From: Meghimatium bilineatum
Lineage: Eukaryota; Mollusca; Gastropoda; Stylommatophora; Philomycidae
Direction of reading: 5' to 3'
NCBI GenBank assembly: GCA_034231615.1
Contig: CM067299.1
Span: forward strand, 17,946,498-18,010,497
Length of the DNA stretch: 64,000 nucleotides
A program made the translations under genes and the position numbers. This document shows positions 11,023-21,414 of this stretch, one piece after another. Every line of letters begins with the position of its first letter. Position 1 is the stretch's first letter. Under the pieces are notes generated by a model. The model saw nothing but the letters and a program-made list of their open reading frames with translations, was not told the origin of the DNA and searched no databases.

Positions 11023-11754
11023 TTTTACAACATGCATAACAGGTGTCAATATTACTAATCTCTGCTCCCCTTTCAAGCTGCAACTCATGGATGTGATCAA
11101 ATTCAGTTTTAAATGGCAAATTTGTTTTGAATATTCAGCAATCAAAATCAACATCAAATAAAATTGGTATTCTTGAATAAAAATAAGTACCAAAATATTT
11201 GGTGACAATAACTATGGAATAGACAAAAAATAGCATGAATAAATAGCGGATATATAAAAATATGACTAAAACAAAAAGAAATAGAACAATAAAACATACA
11301 AATAAAATAAATAATAATGAAATGTTAAGCCTTTAGAACGTGCCGGGCTAAATGTTTCGTCCGAACTGTGTCCATATCTTGAATCCTGAAGGCGAAATCT
11401 TTCGCCCAGTGCTCGTAACGTGAATCCAAAAAAGCCAGATTTGTAATTTTTTTAACCTTTAGCAAGCCAGATTAAAAAATACGAAACGTATCCCTGACAC
11501 CGGATTCTTTTTTGAAAATTTGCATTATTGATGGTGACTGTTTTGAAAATGTGATAATTTTTTGGTTGTTAGAGATATTTAAATAATATTTGCACATATA
11601 AATAAAGAATTGAATTATGCATATATTGGTGTAATTTATGTACGTGTGTGTGTGATACCAGACGTATGAGAAAGTGGTAAAGATGTTTTTCACAAAAAAC
11701 ATATATTTTATAACAAATAAAGAGGAAAAAAATAAGAAAAAAAATAACTTACCT

Positions 11755-11830
11755 TACATATCGAATTCCTTGGCAACACTGTCAACTAAATCACGTAAAT
11801 CTGTTGTATTTATGTTCTTTCACTGCGAAA
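11755..11830 (-). other. Exon-like segment inside the piggyBac-like element
   Basis: On the minus strand TTTCGCAG precedes a ~75-bp stretch that ends in ATGTAAG|GTAAGTT. One frame reads TTDLRDLVDSVAKEFDM and then stops, but the frame has a TGA right at the acceptor, so a spliced coding role is doubtful. Confidence 0.2.
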
Positions 11831-12099
11831 TTATCAAAATATAGCCGGGGGAACTGTATAAAACATGTAGATTTGCAGTAAAATCGTTCTTTGAGCTTAG
11901 GCCTAGAGTTATTTTTTCTGCCACTTCAAAATATTCGATATCAAACGTACAAGTCCCCAAACCAGCACGGCATTCTGTATATTCACTGCTGTGAAACTAA
12001 ATAACCTAATAATCCATGATTCAATGTTATTTTATTCGAAATACGATGAAATAAAGGTCTGTAAAACCGATCCATCATCATGGCATCGTACCGGTGTAC

Positions 12100-12340
12100 A
12101 GATGTGGTCAGATTAATTGCTCTTAAACTTTTACGAATAGCCAGCCATTCTCAAAAACGATCATGTCGGAAGTGGGGGATGTACCGGCTTCGATTGCGCA
12201 TGTCCCCAGCTATGTGCACGAACTGTGGTACGTGTAAATCTCACGATAATCTCGCTGGGAGGGACGGCCCGCCATCAGCGTGCGCGGCCATTTTATTTTT
12301 CGGCGGCTGGATATCATATCGGCTCGGTGAAGGTTAAAGG
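12100..12340. promoter_or_regulatory. GC-rich, promoter-like core inside the piggyBac-like element
   Basis: Unlike its AT-rich surroundings this block is GC-rich with many CpG. It contains matches to motifs common in animal housekeeping promoters: ETS-like CGGAAGTG (about 12170), NRF1-like TTGCGCATG (about 12195) and YY1-like GCGGCCATTTT (about 12281). A minus-strand ATGGCCGCG at the YY1 site resembles a gene start. Capture of a host promoter is an inference. Confidence 0.3.
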
Positions 12341-13005
12341 AAATGTTATGGAAATTATGGGTAGATATATTATTTAACTTCCTGTTTCTGTTACTAATAG
12401 AAAGGCGATAGGAGATGTCATGTGATTATGACATTGAAATCCGAATAATCTATAGCTATTGGCATAGAGACGAAGCAACATGACAGTGAATCGGGTTTTA
12501 TATACTTTTGTTTTATCGTATATTCAGTGAAATCATTGTGAATTGTGATTCTAAAGTGGAAATCTTGAGAGGTAACTTCTTCAAATAGATTAAATAAAAT
12601 AGACCACAAGGTTTTCGTTATTTAAAATATATAATGTTCAACAGATTTGGAGCGACCCAAAATACAATAGGTCTATATCTACATAACGATTTTTACTGCA
12701 AATATCTCTTTATCACTTTCTGCCACACCTCGTATCACACACACACAAACAAAACTTAAACCAATATATGCAGAATTCAATTTAAAAAATTGAAAATATT
12801 ACTTAAATATCTCTAACAACAAAAAAGTTATCACGATTTCAAAACAGCCACCAACGATTACGTAACATTTCCAAAAACTCATTCAACAGCAGGAGAGAAA
12901 TTACGTAATTGTAAACATAGCATGCTAAAGGTTAAAACAAGAAAGGACAAAGCAAGTAGTTACAAAAACATTTCTGTTTGTAACCAATAAGAAAACAGTA
13001 TATAC

Positions 13006-13155
13006 CTCTTGATATAAGAGCAGAACTCAACACAATTAGGACGGACATGATCCAACTGTTCATCATAATCATGGCCTTCCCCATGTATATATTGAACCAT
13101 ATTGCGCCAATAGAATGCACTTTCACAGGTCAGTTTTTCTTCATCAATCAATGCT
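13006..13155 (-). CDS. NCAPG: NCAPG exon 6 (residues 337-387)
   Basis: It reads RALIDEEKLTCESAFYWRNM and then VQYIHGEGHDYDEQLDHVRP. It matches the family stretch LIPVETLTPEIALYWCALCEY, with the conserved YWR/YWC core. The acceptor TTTTCCACAG precedes 13155; the donor AGAG|GTATAT follows 13006. Phase 2 in and out. A piggyBac-like element lies just downstream in the next intron. Confidence 0.88.
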
Positions 13156-13654
13156 CTGTGGAAAACAGCATAAACTAATTTCTGAGACTCAACACACAAT
13201 AATAAACTCAATGCATCAATTACAGCATATAACATCATAAATAAAGACCACTAAATGTTTGAAATTATTATATTATGTGTGAAGTCAATGGAAATGAAGA
13301 TTTTGGGACACAGTCAATTACAGGGTACACAACAAATAGTAAAGCAACTTCCTGCTTTATAAGTACAGGAAGGGAGACAAAAATCTTACAATTCTATTGA
13401 TAGTAATCCATCTATAGCTGAAGCCTGGGTCCTATCATTTTTATCAAGTATGTTGTTTTTGTCTATTCAATTGGTGCTGAGTTGAATATAGGCCTACTAT
13501 TCACAGGTCAATGTTATTATAAAACATTGTAAATCTTTGAAAGCTGACCATAGCAATCCATATAGTGAGTTAATGACTGAAGATGAAGGGTGCCTGTCAA
13601 AGTTTTTCCTTGGTAGCTCAGAGGGAAGGGTACTACATGTTACAACAATAGTCG

Positions 13655-13748
13655 TACTAAATTATCAGCAGGATGTGGTCCAGAAAATGGAAATGCGCTG
13701 TGTCACCGTTTTATTTGAACCAATAGCCCGACACATCCATATGCGGGG
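13655..13748 (-). repeat. SINE-A partial copy
   Basis: Reverse-orientation SINE-A from CAGCAGGATGTGGTCCAGAA to GCCCGACACATCC. The 3' tail is missing. Confidence 0.72.
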
Positions 13749-14100
13749 AATGGTGTGTGTGTGTGTCTTATACAAATTTCTTTACCAGGCCTCGGCCTCA
13801 CAGGTTGAGAAGCGCTGTTCTATGGAACAAGACAGCCATCTACACCACAAAAACCTCCTTTGTCTCCATAAACATACAACAGTGTTGCCATTCAATTTTT
13901 CCCTCTCAGGCTCTGTTAAATAGGTTCTAATGCATTGCTTTTACTTTGCTTTTGTATTTTATAAAATGTCAACTCTACATAATTATAAAGAAAATATAAA
14001 TTCTGTAAAATAGTAAATACAGAGTTTTGATGCACTAATCTACAAAATCTATTTAAAAAATGGGACAATGGCATGAACTAATTTGAAACACAAATCTAAC

Positions 14101-14293
14101 CTTTCATTTATGATATCAAATTTCTGAACCAAATTTAGTATTCCAGATCTCTTGAAGAGGATAGTCAGTGCTTTCTCACATATTTTAACACAGCTTTCTA
14201 CATCCATTTTGGCCAAAAGATCAAGTATATTTCCTTCACATGAACACAGCCAGGCCTGAAGTAGTTTGTTGGAACATGCAACCTGTACAATTT
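14101..14293 (-). CDS. NCAPG: NCAPG exon 5 (residues 273-337)
   Basis: It reads EIVQVACSNKLLQAWLCSCE and then GNILDLLAKMDVESCVKICE, matching the family blocks QKHLLQGWLRFSEGNILELL and HRLDVENSSEV. The acceptor ACTATCTCAG precedes 14293; the donor is AAAG|GTTAGA. It enters in phase 1 and leaves in phase 2. The 44-bp minisatellite lies in the intron to its right. Confidence 0.93.
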
Positions 14294-14564
14294 CTGAGAT
14301 AGTAAGAGACAGAATGCCAATTTTGCAAGTATTCACGAATAGATGATTCACATTCTAATAAAAATCTGCTTATAAAAAAAAACAATAACTGTAATTACAA
14401 TAAAATAAATAACAGAATCTATTGTATTGAATATAAACAAGAGAAAAAACTATTTAGCAGTATAGAAGCTTGCCACTTAAAATATAATTTATAAAGGTTA
14501 TTAACTAATCGGGTTGCTGGTGCTACTCTCTGCCTGGTATTTCTTCATTTTCAGGACCTGTGCT

Positions 14565-14640
14565 TGCTTGGGCAACTTTGATTCTGCTCAATGTAAGGGA
14601 TGGCCCACCCAGTCTTAGTTTCCAGCCTCTATTGGTTGAT
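14565..14640 (-). mobile_element. 5'-end fragment of an I-type LINE
   Basis: CAGTCTTAGTTTCCAGCCTC with flanking similarity to the leader of the complete LINE at 25840-25930. It directly adjoins the 44-bp minisatellite. Confidence 0.5.
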
Positions 14641-14662
14641 CAGTAACCAAAGCAGTGAAGAA

Positions 14663-15303
14663 TGAGGTGCTGGATTGTACATAAACCATCCACAAAAAAG
14701 AAAGAACGAGGTGCTGAACTGTACATAAACTATCCACAAAAAAGAAAGAATGAGGTGCTGAATTGTACATAAACTATCCACAAAAAAAGAAAGATGGAGG
14801 TGCTGAACTGTACATAAACTATCCACACAAAAAAATGAGGTGCTGAATTGTACATAAACTATCCACAAAAAAGAAAGAACGAGGTGCTGGATTGTACATA
14901 AACTATCCACAAAAAAGAAAGAATGAGGTGCTGAACTGTACATAAACTATCCACACAAAAAAATGAGGTGCTGAATTGTACATAAACTATCCACAAAAAA
15001 GAAAGAATGAGGTGCTGGATTGTACATAAACTATCCACAAAAAAGAAAGAATGAGGTGCTGAATTGTACATAAACTATCCACAAAAAAAAAAGAAAGAAT
15101 GAGGTGCTGGATTGTACATAAACTATCCACAAAAAAAAAGAAAGAATGAGGTGCTGGATTGTACATAAACTATCCACAAAAAAAGAAAGATGGAGGTGCT
15201 GAACTGTACATAAACTATCCACAAAAAAGAATGAGGTGCTGAATTGTACATAAACTATCCACACAAAAAAGAAAGAATGAGGTGCTGGATTGTACATAAA
15301 CTA
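14663..15303. repeat. 44-bp minisatellite, about 14 copies
   Basis: Units of about 42-50 bp contain GAGGTGCTGAATTGTACATA and AACTATCCACAAAAAAGAAA; length varies mainly in the A run. Diagnostic variants (GAATTG/GGATTG/GAACTG and a TGGAGG form) recur in blocks, showing amplification of multi-unit segments. Open minus-strand frames here arise from the repeat. Confidence 0.92.
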
Positions 15304-15748
15304 TCAAAAAAATAAAAAATAATCCACATGTTGACCAAATGGAATCTTCTGCTCCAACAACTACTCTGCCAAAGTGCCGGCTCTAAACATTGCTGCAGAA
15401 ATAATTAATAACAAAAGTCAATGTCAACAGGTGGTGTTTCTTACTGATTCAATGTCTATAATACAAGCCCTTGACAGCAATAAACTTTCAGATCTGAAGG
15501 AACCCATATGAGAAGTGAGCATCCAAACACACAATAAAAAGTAGGGTAGTACTACAATAGATACCAGGAAATGAAAGGGCAGACATGCTAGCAAAAAATG
15601 GAGCAACACAGCAAAAAGAGGACTTTCATTAAAGCTATTAGAAAGTCAATTACACAAACCGACAACTATTATTACTATCTTGACAGAGCTGAGCAAATTA
15701 TCATCCGCACCAGGACAGGACACAATAAACTTAACAGCCACTTTCTCC

Positions 15749-15895
15749 AGAAGATGGATGTGTCTGGCCATTTGTGCAAATAAAACAGCGGAACAATGCA
15801 TTTCCATTCTCTGGACTACATCCTGCTAGAAATATGTAGAACCATATCCTATTAAAAGAGAGATCCAGAGGAAGTTTGAGAATGAACACTGAAGA
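15749..15895 (+). repeat. SINE-A copy inserted in a LINE fragment
   Basis: Complete SINE-A (GATGGATGTGTCTGGCC to GAACACTGAAGAAAC) that splits the LINE C-terminal frame. Clear target duplications were not found. Confidence 0.8.
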
Positions 15896-16090
15896 AACAA
15901 CCATAGACTAAGCCTGGTTCCATCACCTGTATCCATGTGGACAGACAGAACATATGCAAGACTGCAATATACTAAACCAGTTGAGGGAGGAGCACTGGCT
16001 CACAGAGACGTATATCTACAGAAAGCTGTATGGGAGCCTTGGGGAGCTATCAAATAACAGAGCATTTATCCAGAAAACTGGACTTACTAT

Positions 16091-16358
16091 AAAGTAAAGT
16101 AACCCATAGCATTTATTAATGCCATAGGGGTGTGAGATGTTAGCGATCTCACATTTCACAGGCTCTGCAAATGAGGGCGGTAGCCATCTCCTCTCCCTCG
16201 CAGTCTTTACTTCCCGGATTAATCCGGTACCCATTTAAGGCTGGGTCAACCTGGGAGCCGTTGCGATCTGAAAACATTTCCTCCTCAACTGGGGAATGAA
16301 CCCAGGACCACTCATATGCGAAGCCAGTGCGCTAACCACTGCGCTAACGCGGCTCCCA
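16091..16358 (-). mobile_element. Complete tRNA-derived SINE with 12-bp target duplications
   Basis: The reverse strand starts GGGAGCCGCGTTAGCGCAGT, with an A box in GTTAGCGCAGTGG, an anticodon-loop-like CTTCGCA and a B-box-like GGGTTCATTCC, then a ~190-bp unrelated body and an AAAGTAAAGTAA-type end. TGGACTTACTAT flanks it exactly at 16079-16090 and 16359-16370. The loop would carry UCG, hinting at a tRNA-Arg ancestor. Perfect duplications and a clean head suggest a young insertion. It splits an older LINE tail. Confidence 0.9.
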
Positions 16359-16473
16359 TGGACTTACTATGTAGTCATGTCAAACTGTGAACAAGAAGAA
16401 CAAATCAAAGGAAACATTAAAAAGGGAGCAGTCAAAGGAAAGATTATTGAGAAGTCAGTATTCTATGATCTAC

Positions 16474-16704
16474 CTGATCTGTCATCAAGACCATTCTTCA
16501 AGAGCTGAATTCTTTGCTCAAAGCTAAGAGTCCTCAATGGTATTTTCTCCGCGATAACAGTGTATGCAGTTCGTCTGACTGTATCTTTGACATCACGAGT
16601 TCGTTCAAGAATTGCAGACAGTGAAAATGTGGAAGCAGCAATCGAGGTCAGAATAATGCGCCTGACTTCTGTGTTTGGATCTCTTGCCATCAACATAATA
16701 TAAG
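16474..16704 (-). CDS. NCAPG: NCAPG exon 4 (residues 196-273)
   Basis: It reads AYIMLMARDPNTEVRRIILT, then RTRDVKDTVRRTAYTVIAEK and QRIQLLKNGLDDRS. The human counterparts are SNPEVRRAVLS, RTKDVKEAVRKLAYQVLAEK and QRVMLLQQGLNDRS, one of the best conserved parts of the family. The acceptor TTTTTTTCAG precedes 16704 and the donor TCAG|GTAGAT follows 16474. It enters and leaves in phase 1. Confidence 0.96.
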
Positions 16705-16954
16705 CTGAAAAAAAACACCAATTCATAGACATCAATAACTCTGTCATGAACACAACTGGATATCGATTGATATGAATGAATTTAGATGAAATATCTTGGT
16801 TGTTGCTAAATATAGAGACAATGTAATAATGAATACTACAATTAGCAGAATAATAGAAAGCCTTTTCCTAGAATAACATTACAATGATTGGTAGTGATGT
16901 GTTGAACATTCATAAAAAATATCTTAATAAAGTAAACAATAAATTAATGCCTGT

Positions 16955-17205
16955 GTGTTGCTGTGAGACTGAAAGGGAAGCAAAGAACAGCAATTACGTG
17001 TTACCTGCAATAGGAGGTAACTAAGGTTTTGATGGAGTTGGCTGTCCCATTTCATACAGGGTCAAAGTGACCCGGAAGCAATGTTAAAGTTGGATGATTC
17101 AGGGCAAATATCACAGATAACCTGAAACTATGGCACAACGAATTCCGTTCTCCAGACTGCATCATCATAATCTGCAGGAGTTTGAGAACAAACATAGAAG
17201 AATAA
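16955..17205 (+). repeat. SINE-B copy
   Basis: From AAGGGAAGCAAAGAACAGCA through GGTCAAAGTGACCCGGAAGC to CTGCAGGAGTTTGAGAACAA. Confidence 0.78.
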
Positions 17206-17424
17206 TAACAATAAATTGGTCACTGATCCCCATAGAGTACCCTCTTAAGGAGTACAGGATTGAGTATATTGTACTCAGGTTTTCCTATATGTACTACATC
17301 CCTCTCAGAATGTGGCCCATTACTGTCAATATTACCACTCATGTAAATCCATATTTTCAACAGATCTCCAAAGAAAATCTCCCATGGATCTTACCAACAA
17401 AAATAAAATCACTATTTAACAAGA

Positions 17425-17505
17425 CATCATGAGCTGGGTTTGAACCCATGATCTTTTGAGCACAAAGTGAGCAGCTTAACCCCACACCAAGAGATCATTA
17501 AGTAT
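17425..17505 (-). repeat. tRNA-derived sequence
   Basis: The reverse strand carries GGGTTCAAACCC (B box) about 45 bp after TCTTGGTGTGGGGTTAAGC (A-box region). The T arm is clean but the rest is degenerate; a SINE head is likely. Confidence 0.6.
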
Positions 17506-17574
17506 AAAGTAAATTATTTCAAATTAATTCTGAGAAAGAAACGATAGCTGCCATAATGTTGAACACATCCCTAG

Positions 17575-17950
17575 CTTGCCACTCATTCATCATCATCAGG
17601 TGCCATGCCAGTGCCGTAGGCGGCCATGGCTCTCCACAGTATTATGTATCAAAGTCGTTGTTTCCTTGCCGGGCCAGGTTGTCAAACTGTCAAATATTTT
17701 CTCACGTTGTCGCCCTGTCTCTGTTGCCTTCAATTTTGCCTGTTGTGACTATGTTCTCTAAACCTGCCTCTCATGAAATGGCCAAAAAAAGAAGATTGCC
17801 TTTTTCTTATATTGTTGATTATGGTCCGTTTCACATTTGACTCTTTCAACACCTCTATATTAGTTTTTCTGGCAGTCCATGGTATTCTCAGCATTCTTCT
17901 GCAGAACCACATCTCTGTTGCCTCTAATTTCCCTATTCTCTCATTTCTCT
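17575..17950 (-). mobile_element. RTE-like LINE 3' fragment
   Basis: The frame MWFCRRMLRIPWTARKTNIE continues to a FGHFMRG block, the usual region after the RT domain of RTE-type LINEs. It matches 57220-57450 closely (MWFYRRMLRIPWTARKTNVE). The 3' tail ATGATGATGA is at 17583. Broken by stops. Confidence 0.85.
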
Positions 17951-18601
17951 AGTTGCCACTCATTACAGACACAAAAATCTTACCGTATTCCACATATGGC
18001 TCAATGATGCAAAATGGGACATAATATAACAAATATTAACCAGAACAAATCTCCATTGATGCCAGCTCATGTTGAGGCTTAATTATGTTACCAGTGACGG
18101 AAAACAAAACCGGGTCAGGCTCTACAACATGCGAGCAAGACCACAGTTTGTACTAGCAAGTAAAATTCTAAAGAAAAATTCTGGAGGCAACATTATAACA
18201 ATCAAGATACCATTCATCAACACAATGGGAATATACCTATACAGTAAAAATGTTACAATTTTGTGCCCTGTCACAGACACCCAGGCAGGTACTGTGGTGA
18301 ACACTATGCCTTGAAGAAGTCTAACTTCAATTGCTGGAAGTAGTCAAGTTTATATAAGAGACAAAACTACAGATATAGGCACACCCAGGCAGACAATGAA
18401 AGAAGAAAAGTATTATTTTGAACTGTCATTAGCCACTGTATCTGCACAAAGAAATATTTATATACAAATATGCCATATAAATGAATCATATTTTTTAAAT
18501 TAATATTTTGTTTCGCTGTAAAGAAAACAAAATTATATTAACTATTTCTGATAATAGTAAATATTTTAGTTACCATTGGTTTATATTTTCATCCAGTATG
18601 T

Positions 18602-18947
18602 CAGGGGTGGGCAAACTACGGCGCGCGGGTCGCATGCGGCCCGACATTGGATATTTTGCAGCCCTCAAACACATTTTTAAATACACGAACATTGTTAAAA
18701 TATTTGCAAAACCTTTTATCCATATTAGAAAATATACTGTTATAGTGTAAGTCTGTTAGAAATGTAATTTATTTCAGAAATTATCTACATTACCGGTATG
18801 TAAAACTACCTTTCTTTACAATAAAAATATTTAATTGATTACTTACCGAGAATTTTAAACAAAAACATACATAATATTATATGCGGCCCTCCAATAGCTT
18901 TACAATTTTCAATGCGGACCTCTGCACAAAAAGTTTGCCCACCCCTG
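18602..18947. mobile_element. Non-autonomous hAT element (MITE) with 8-bp target duplications
   Basis: The ends are 16-bp perfect inverted repeats, CAGGGGTGGGCAAACT, flanked by CAGTATGT on both sides (18594-18601 and 18948-18955). An 8-bp duplication and CAG...CTG ends define hAT elements. GCGGCCC-rich subterminal repeats are on both sides. The 346-bp body has no transposase. It sits in the NCAPG intron between exons 3 and 4. Confidence 0.95.
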
Positions 18948-20136
18948 CAGTATGTGTTAAAAAAGCATTTGAAAAACATTGAATTTCTTACCATATTTAT
19001 ATATTTCCAACATAAATGACTAAACTTGAAAATGATTTACTAGTGAAATCTGGAAATCAAATGGTAAATATATCAAACTCGGTATAGTGTACCAGTCAGT
19101 TGCTGGTCTTACGTTATCTTTCTAGAGAGGCACTTTCTTTCCTCTCCCTTGGTTACCTACATTTCTATCATTCTGTTGACATGAGCTTTGTCTCTTTCCT
19201 CTTCATCACTTTGTAGTATATTTATACTAGCTCAGCTCTATTTCTTCTTATAACTGAGCCATACACTGTAGCATTGAACACAGATGCGTTAGCTCTATCG
19301 TTGTTTCTGACTCCTACACGACTGGTACATTAGATCCATTGATACTTTGAACTTTGCTGAAAAGAGTAACCCACTTTTTTCTTTGTAATGTTTCACAGCA
19401 AGCTGTGAGAATCTGATAGTATCAATGTGTCTGATAGTATCATAGAATCTGGGTATCTTTGGCTTCTGCCATTCAAGACCTTCCTCTACTATGATGCCTT
19501 GCTTTTATATTGTGTAGAGGTTGGTGTATATAGGGTGGTAATTATTGTTGATTACTAAAATGTTCTTTCGCTTGTGCTGCTGATTAGCTGGTGTCATCTT
19601 TGGGGCAATACTACAAATTACAAGGATGGCTCCATGTTTTCTGATTGTCAATGGTGTATTTCAATTCAGACACCACATCAGAACTTTATAGCATCTGTTA
19701 TCGGTGGCCACAACACCAGGGAGCTTCAGAGCTTTAAGAGAAAGAAATCACAAGCACAGTGTAACCAGCTACACCTCCTTGAATATTGAGCTTTATTTCA
19801 TAAATAGAGGGCTCCAACTCTTAGCAATGTGCAATGCTTTGAGCAGTCTCCTACTCACAGGGGGTAAATACATAAACTGCCATAGATGAAGTGATATGCA
19901 GCTTACACAAGAAGAAAGCATCACTACATATGCATGTGATTTATTAGAGATTTATTGTTGCACGGTGGTTGGTCTGATAGGTCACGTGATACGTGAATAT
20001 TAATAATTAAAATGTTGAAAAATAAGAAACTAATTTTAATTACACATACACACACAAAAAGTTTGAAAACAAATGAATTTGACTACAGCATGTTTTTCAA
20101 TTGGGTAGTTATAGAGTTAGGCAAATATTTCAATAC

Positions 20137-20365
20137 CTTTAGTAATAGGACAATTCTCATCTGTGGGATCTTGTAATCTCTTCAATGACAGGACAGCATG
20201 AACTCTGACAAGAGGACATTTGTCTCGGAGACGCTCTACCATGCATTGATAAATGCGATCATACAATACATCATCTATTTTAGCCCCTTCGCCAAGATTA
20301 TACAGAAGCTGAGTGATCAGTTGACAAACACGAAATCGAATAGCTCTTTCCTTTGCGTTGTGCAC
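20137..20365 (-). CDS. NCAPG: NCAPG exon 3 (residues 120-196)
   Basis: It reads VHNAKERAIRFRVCQLITQL and continues with AKIDDVLYDRIYQCMVERLR and LSLKRLQDPTDENCPI. These match the family blocks RFRVCxLI, IDDDVFDKI and LQDPxDxxCP. The acceptor CCTTAG precedes 20365 and the donor is AAAG|GTATTG at 20136, leaving phase 1. The exon covers two HEAT repeats. It is separated from exon 2 by a 9.5-kb intron that carries the full-length LINE. Confidence 0.95.
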
Positions 20366-20486
20366 CTAAGGAAATAAAAACTACAATGTCAACATTTATG
20401 GTTGTAAAGCCCTGTTAAAAAAGCATAATGCATGTGATATGGTCTAGGCTAGTGGTGTCAGAGCACATTGTCCCATTTTCCAATAG

Positions 20487-20610
20487 TCTTCTTCTTCCTC
20501 GTTTGTTCTCAAACTTCTGCAGATTAGCAGGATGTAGTCCGGAGAACAGAATGTGTTGTGTCATGATTTACAGAATTGCTGCACTATCTGCGCCCGTTGA
20601 CCTGATACAT
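20487..20610 (-). repeat. SINE-B copy, right part (split by LINE-2)
   Basis: Reverse-orientation SINE-B from CTTCTTCTTCCTCGTTTGTT to TGACCTGATACAT. It continues at 21048 after the LINE-2 insertion. Confidence 0.85.
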
Positions 20611-21047
20611 CCATTCAGGAACAAAACGGGTCTGTTCGCGAACAGTGGATTGAGGCATTGAGAAAGGCGAGCTTGAAAGTGGTTACATTTATTTTCGTGC
20701 CGGGACATGTGGGCGTTCGAGGCAATGAAAGAGAGGATCAACTGGCATCATGCACGATTCTGGCACAGGGCGATGGATCCGCGGACGTTTTGAACTCCTT
20801 AAGAGATATAACACACGAGAGTGAGACTAATGTGGATGATGATTCCTTTTCAATGGCTAGGATTAAAGATCAGGGATTGAAATGCGGTGTTGCTAGAGGT
20901 GAACATTTTGGAGGGCGCAGAATAATGATGGTCAACCAGCATAGGACCGGTACTGTCAGCAGAAGTGTAATGGCGGATACACTCAAGGAGAGATCGGAGC
21001 AACTTTGGACGTGTCAAGTTTGCAGTGATGAGGATCCGACGACTAAC
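20611..21047 (+). mobile_element. 5'-truncated LINE-2 with 13-bp target duplications, inside a SINE-B
   Basis: TGACCTGATACAT is duplicated exactly at 20598-20610 and 21048-21060. The 437-bp insert encodes the LINE-2 C-terminus: KVVTFIFVPGHVGVRGNE (RNase H end), then DSFSMARIKDQGLKCGVARG and ERSEQLWTCQVCSDED, ending in ACGACTAAC. Strong 5' truncation is typical of LINE integration. The terminal frame is open for 130 codons, so it is young. Confidence 0.93.
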
Positions 21048-21225
21048 TGACCTGATACATGCGACTTCAACGTGTTTGTGGGTCACTTTGACCATATATG
21101 GAATGGGACAGCCTCTACCCCATAACGTCTTTAGTCGTCTCTTATAACATGCATGGACAGAAGGTAAATAATATTGCTATTCTTTACTCCTCTCTCGGGC
21201 CCTGACAACACACAGGCACTTTCAC
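21048..21225 (-). repeat. SINE-B copy, left part (split by LINE-2)
   Basis: Second half of the split copy: GCGACTTCAACGTGTTTGTG, GGTCACTTTGACC and TCGGGCCCTGACAACAC. Confidence 0.85.
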
Positions 21226-21414
21226 TAGTCATAATATACCCTTCAAATAAGTTACGGAACACTTTTTTGTAAAGTTGCAAAGTAAAATGTTTTTTTTTTA
21301 AATTGAATTTCTAAATATAACATAAGCTATATTTTCTATATGTGATCTCTGTGTAAGTCTCTTGTCAAATTTTAGTACAGGGTAGACTGGGTTGTTTTCT
21401 TTTAGAAGTGGAGT

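Larger units (their letters stand above)
11456..12931. mobile_element. piggyBac-like inverted-repeat element with TTAA flanks, non-autonomous
   Basis: Both ends are flanked by TTAA (11452-11455 and 12932-12935) and begin CCTTTAGCA in inverted orientation. The terminal arms (about 11456-11700 and 12690-12931) align as imperfect inverted repeats: GCTGTTTTGAAAxxGTGATAA, GTTGTTAGAGATATTTAA and GCATATATTGGT occur in both in the same order. TTAA target duplication is typical of piggyBac elements. No transposase was found inside, so it is non-autonomous. The arms are roughly 70% alike, suggesting age. The left arm has extra sequence at about 11700-11870. Confidence 0.72.
15310..16440 (+). mobile_element. 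I-type LINE C-terminal fragment, interrupted by a SINE-A and a tRNA-SINE
   Basis: Broken frames read QQVVFLTDSMSIIQALDSNK (RNase H Asp motif), IIIRTRTGHNKLNSHFLQK and, past the SINE-A, YRKLYGSLGELSNNRAFIQK. These match VVFLTDARSVLQALQSGK, LRLRTGHNRLRSH and KLYGTLYELQKTVSFIKE of the complete LINE in order. The tail GAACAAATCAAAGGAAACA resumes after the tRNA-SINE. It predates both insertions. Confidence 0.82.

Noticed and set aside
12080-12337. 85-codon plus-strand frame in the piggyBac-like element as a transposase piece
   Set aside because: It has no DDD-type transposase motif and lies in the CpG-rich core; the frame is probably chance.
14629-15297. Minus-strand frames with repeated CTIQHLILSFLW peptides
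   Set aside because: Product of the 44-bp minisatellite; frames break with A-run length changes.
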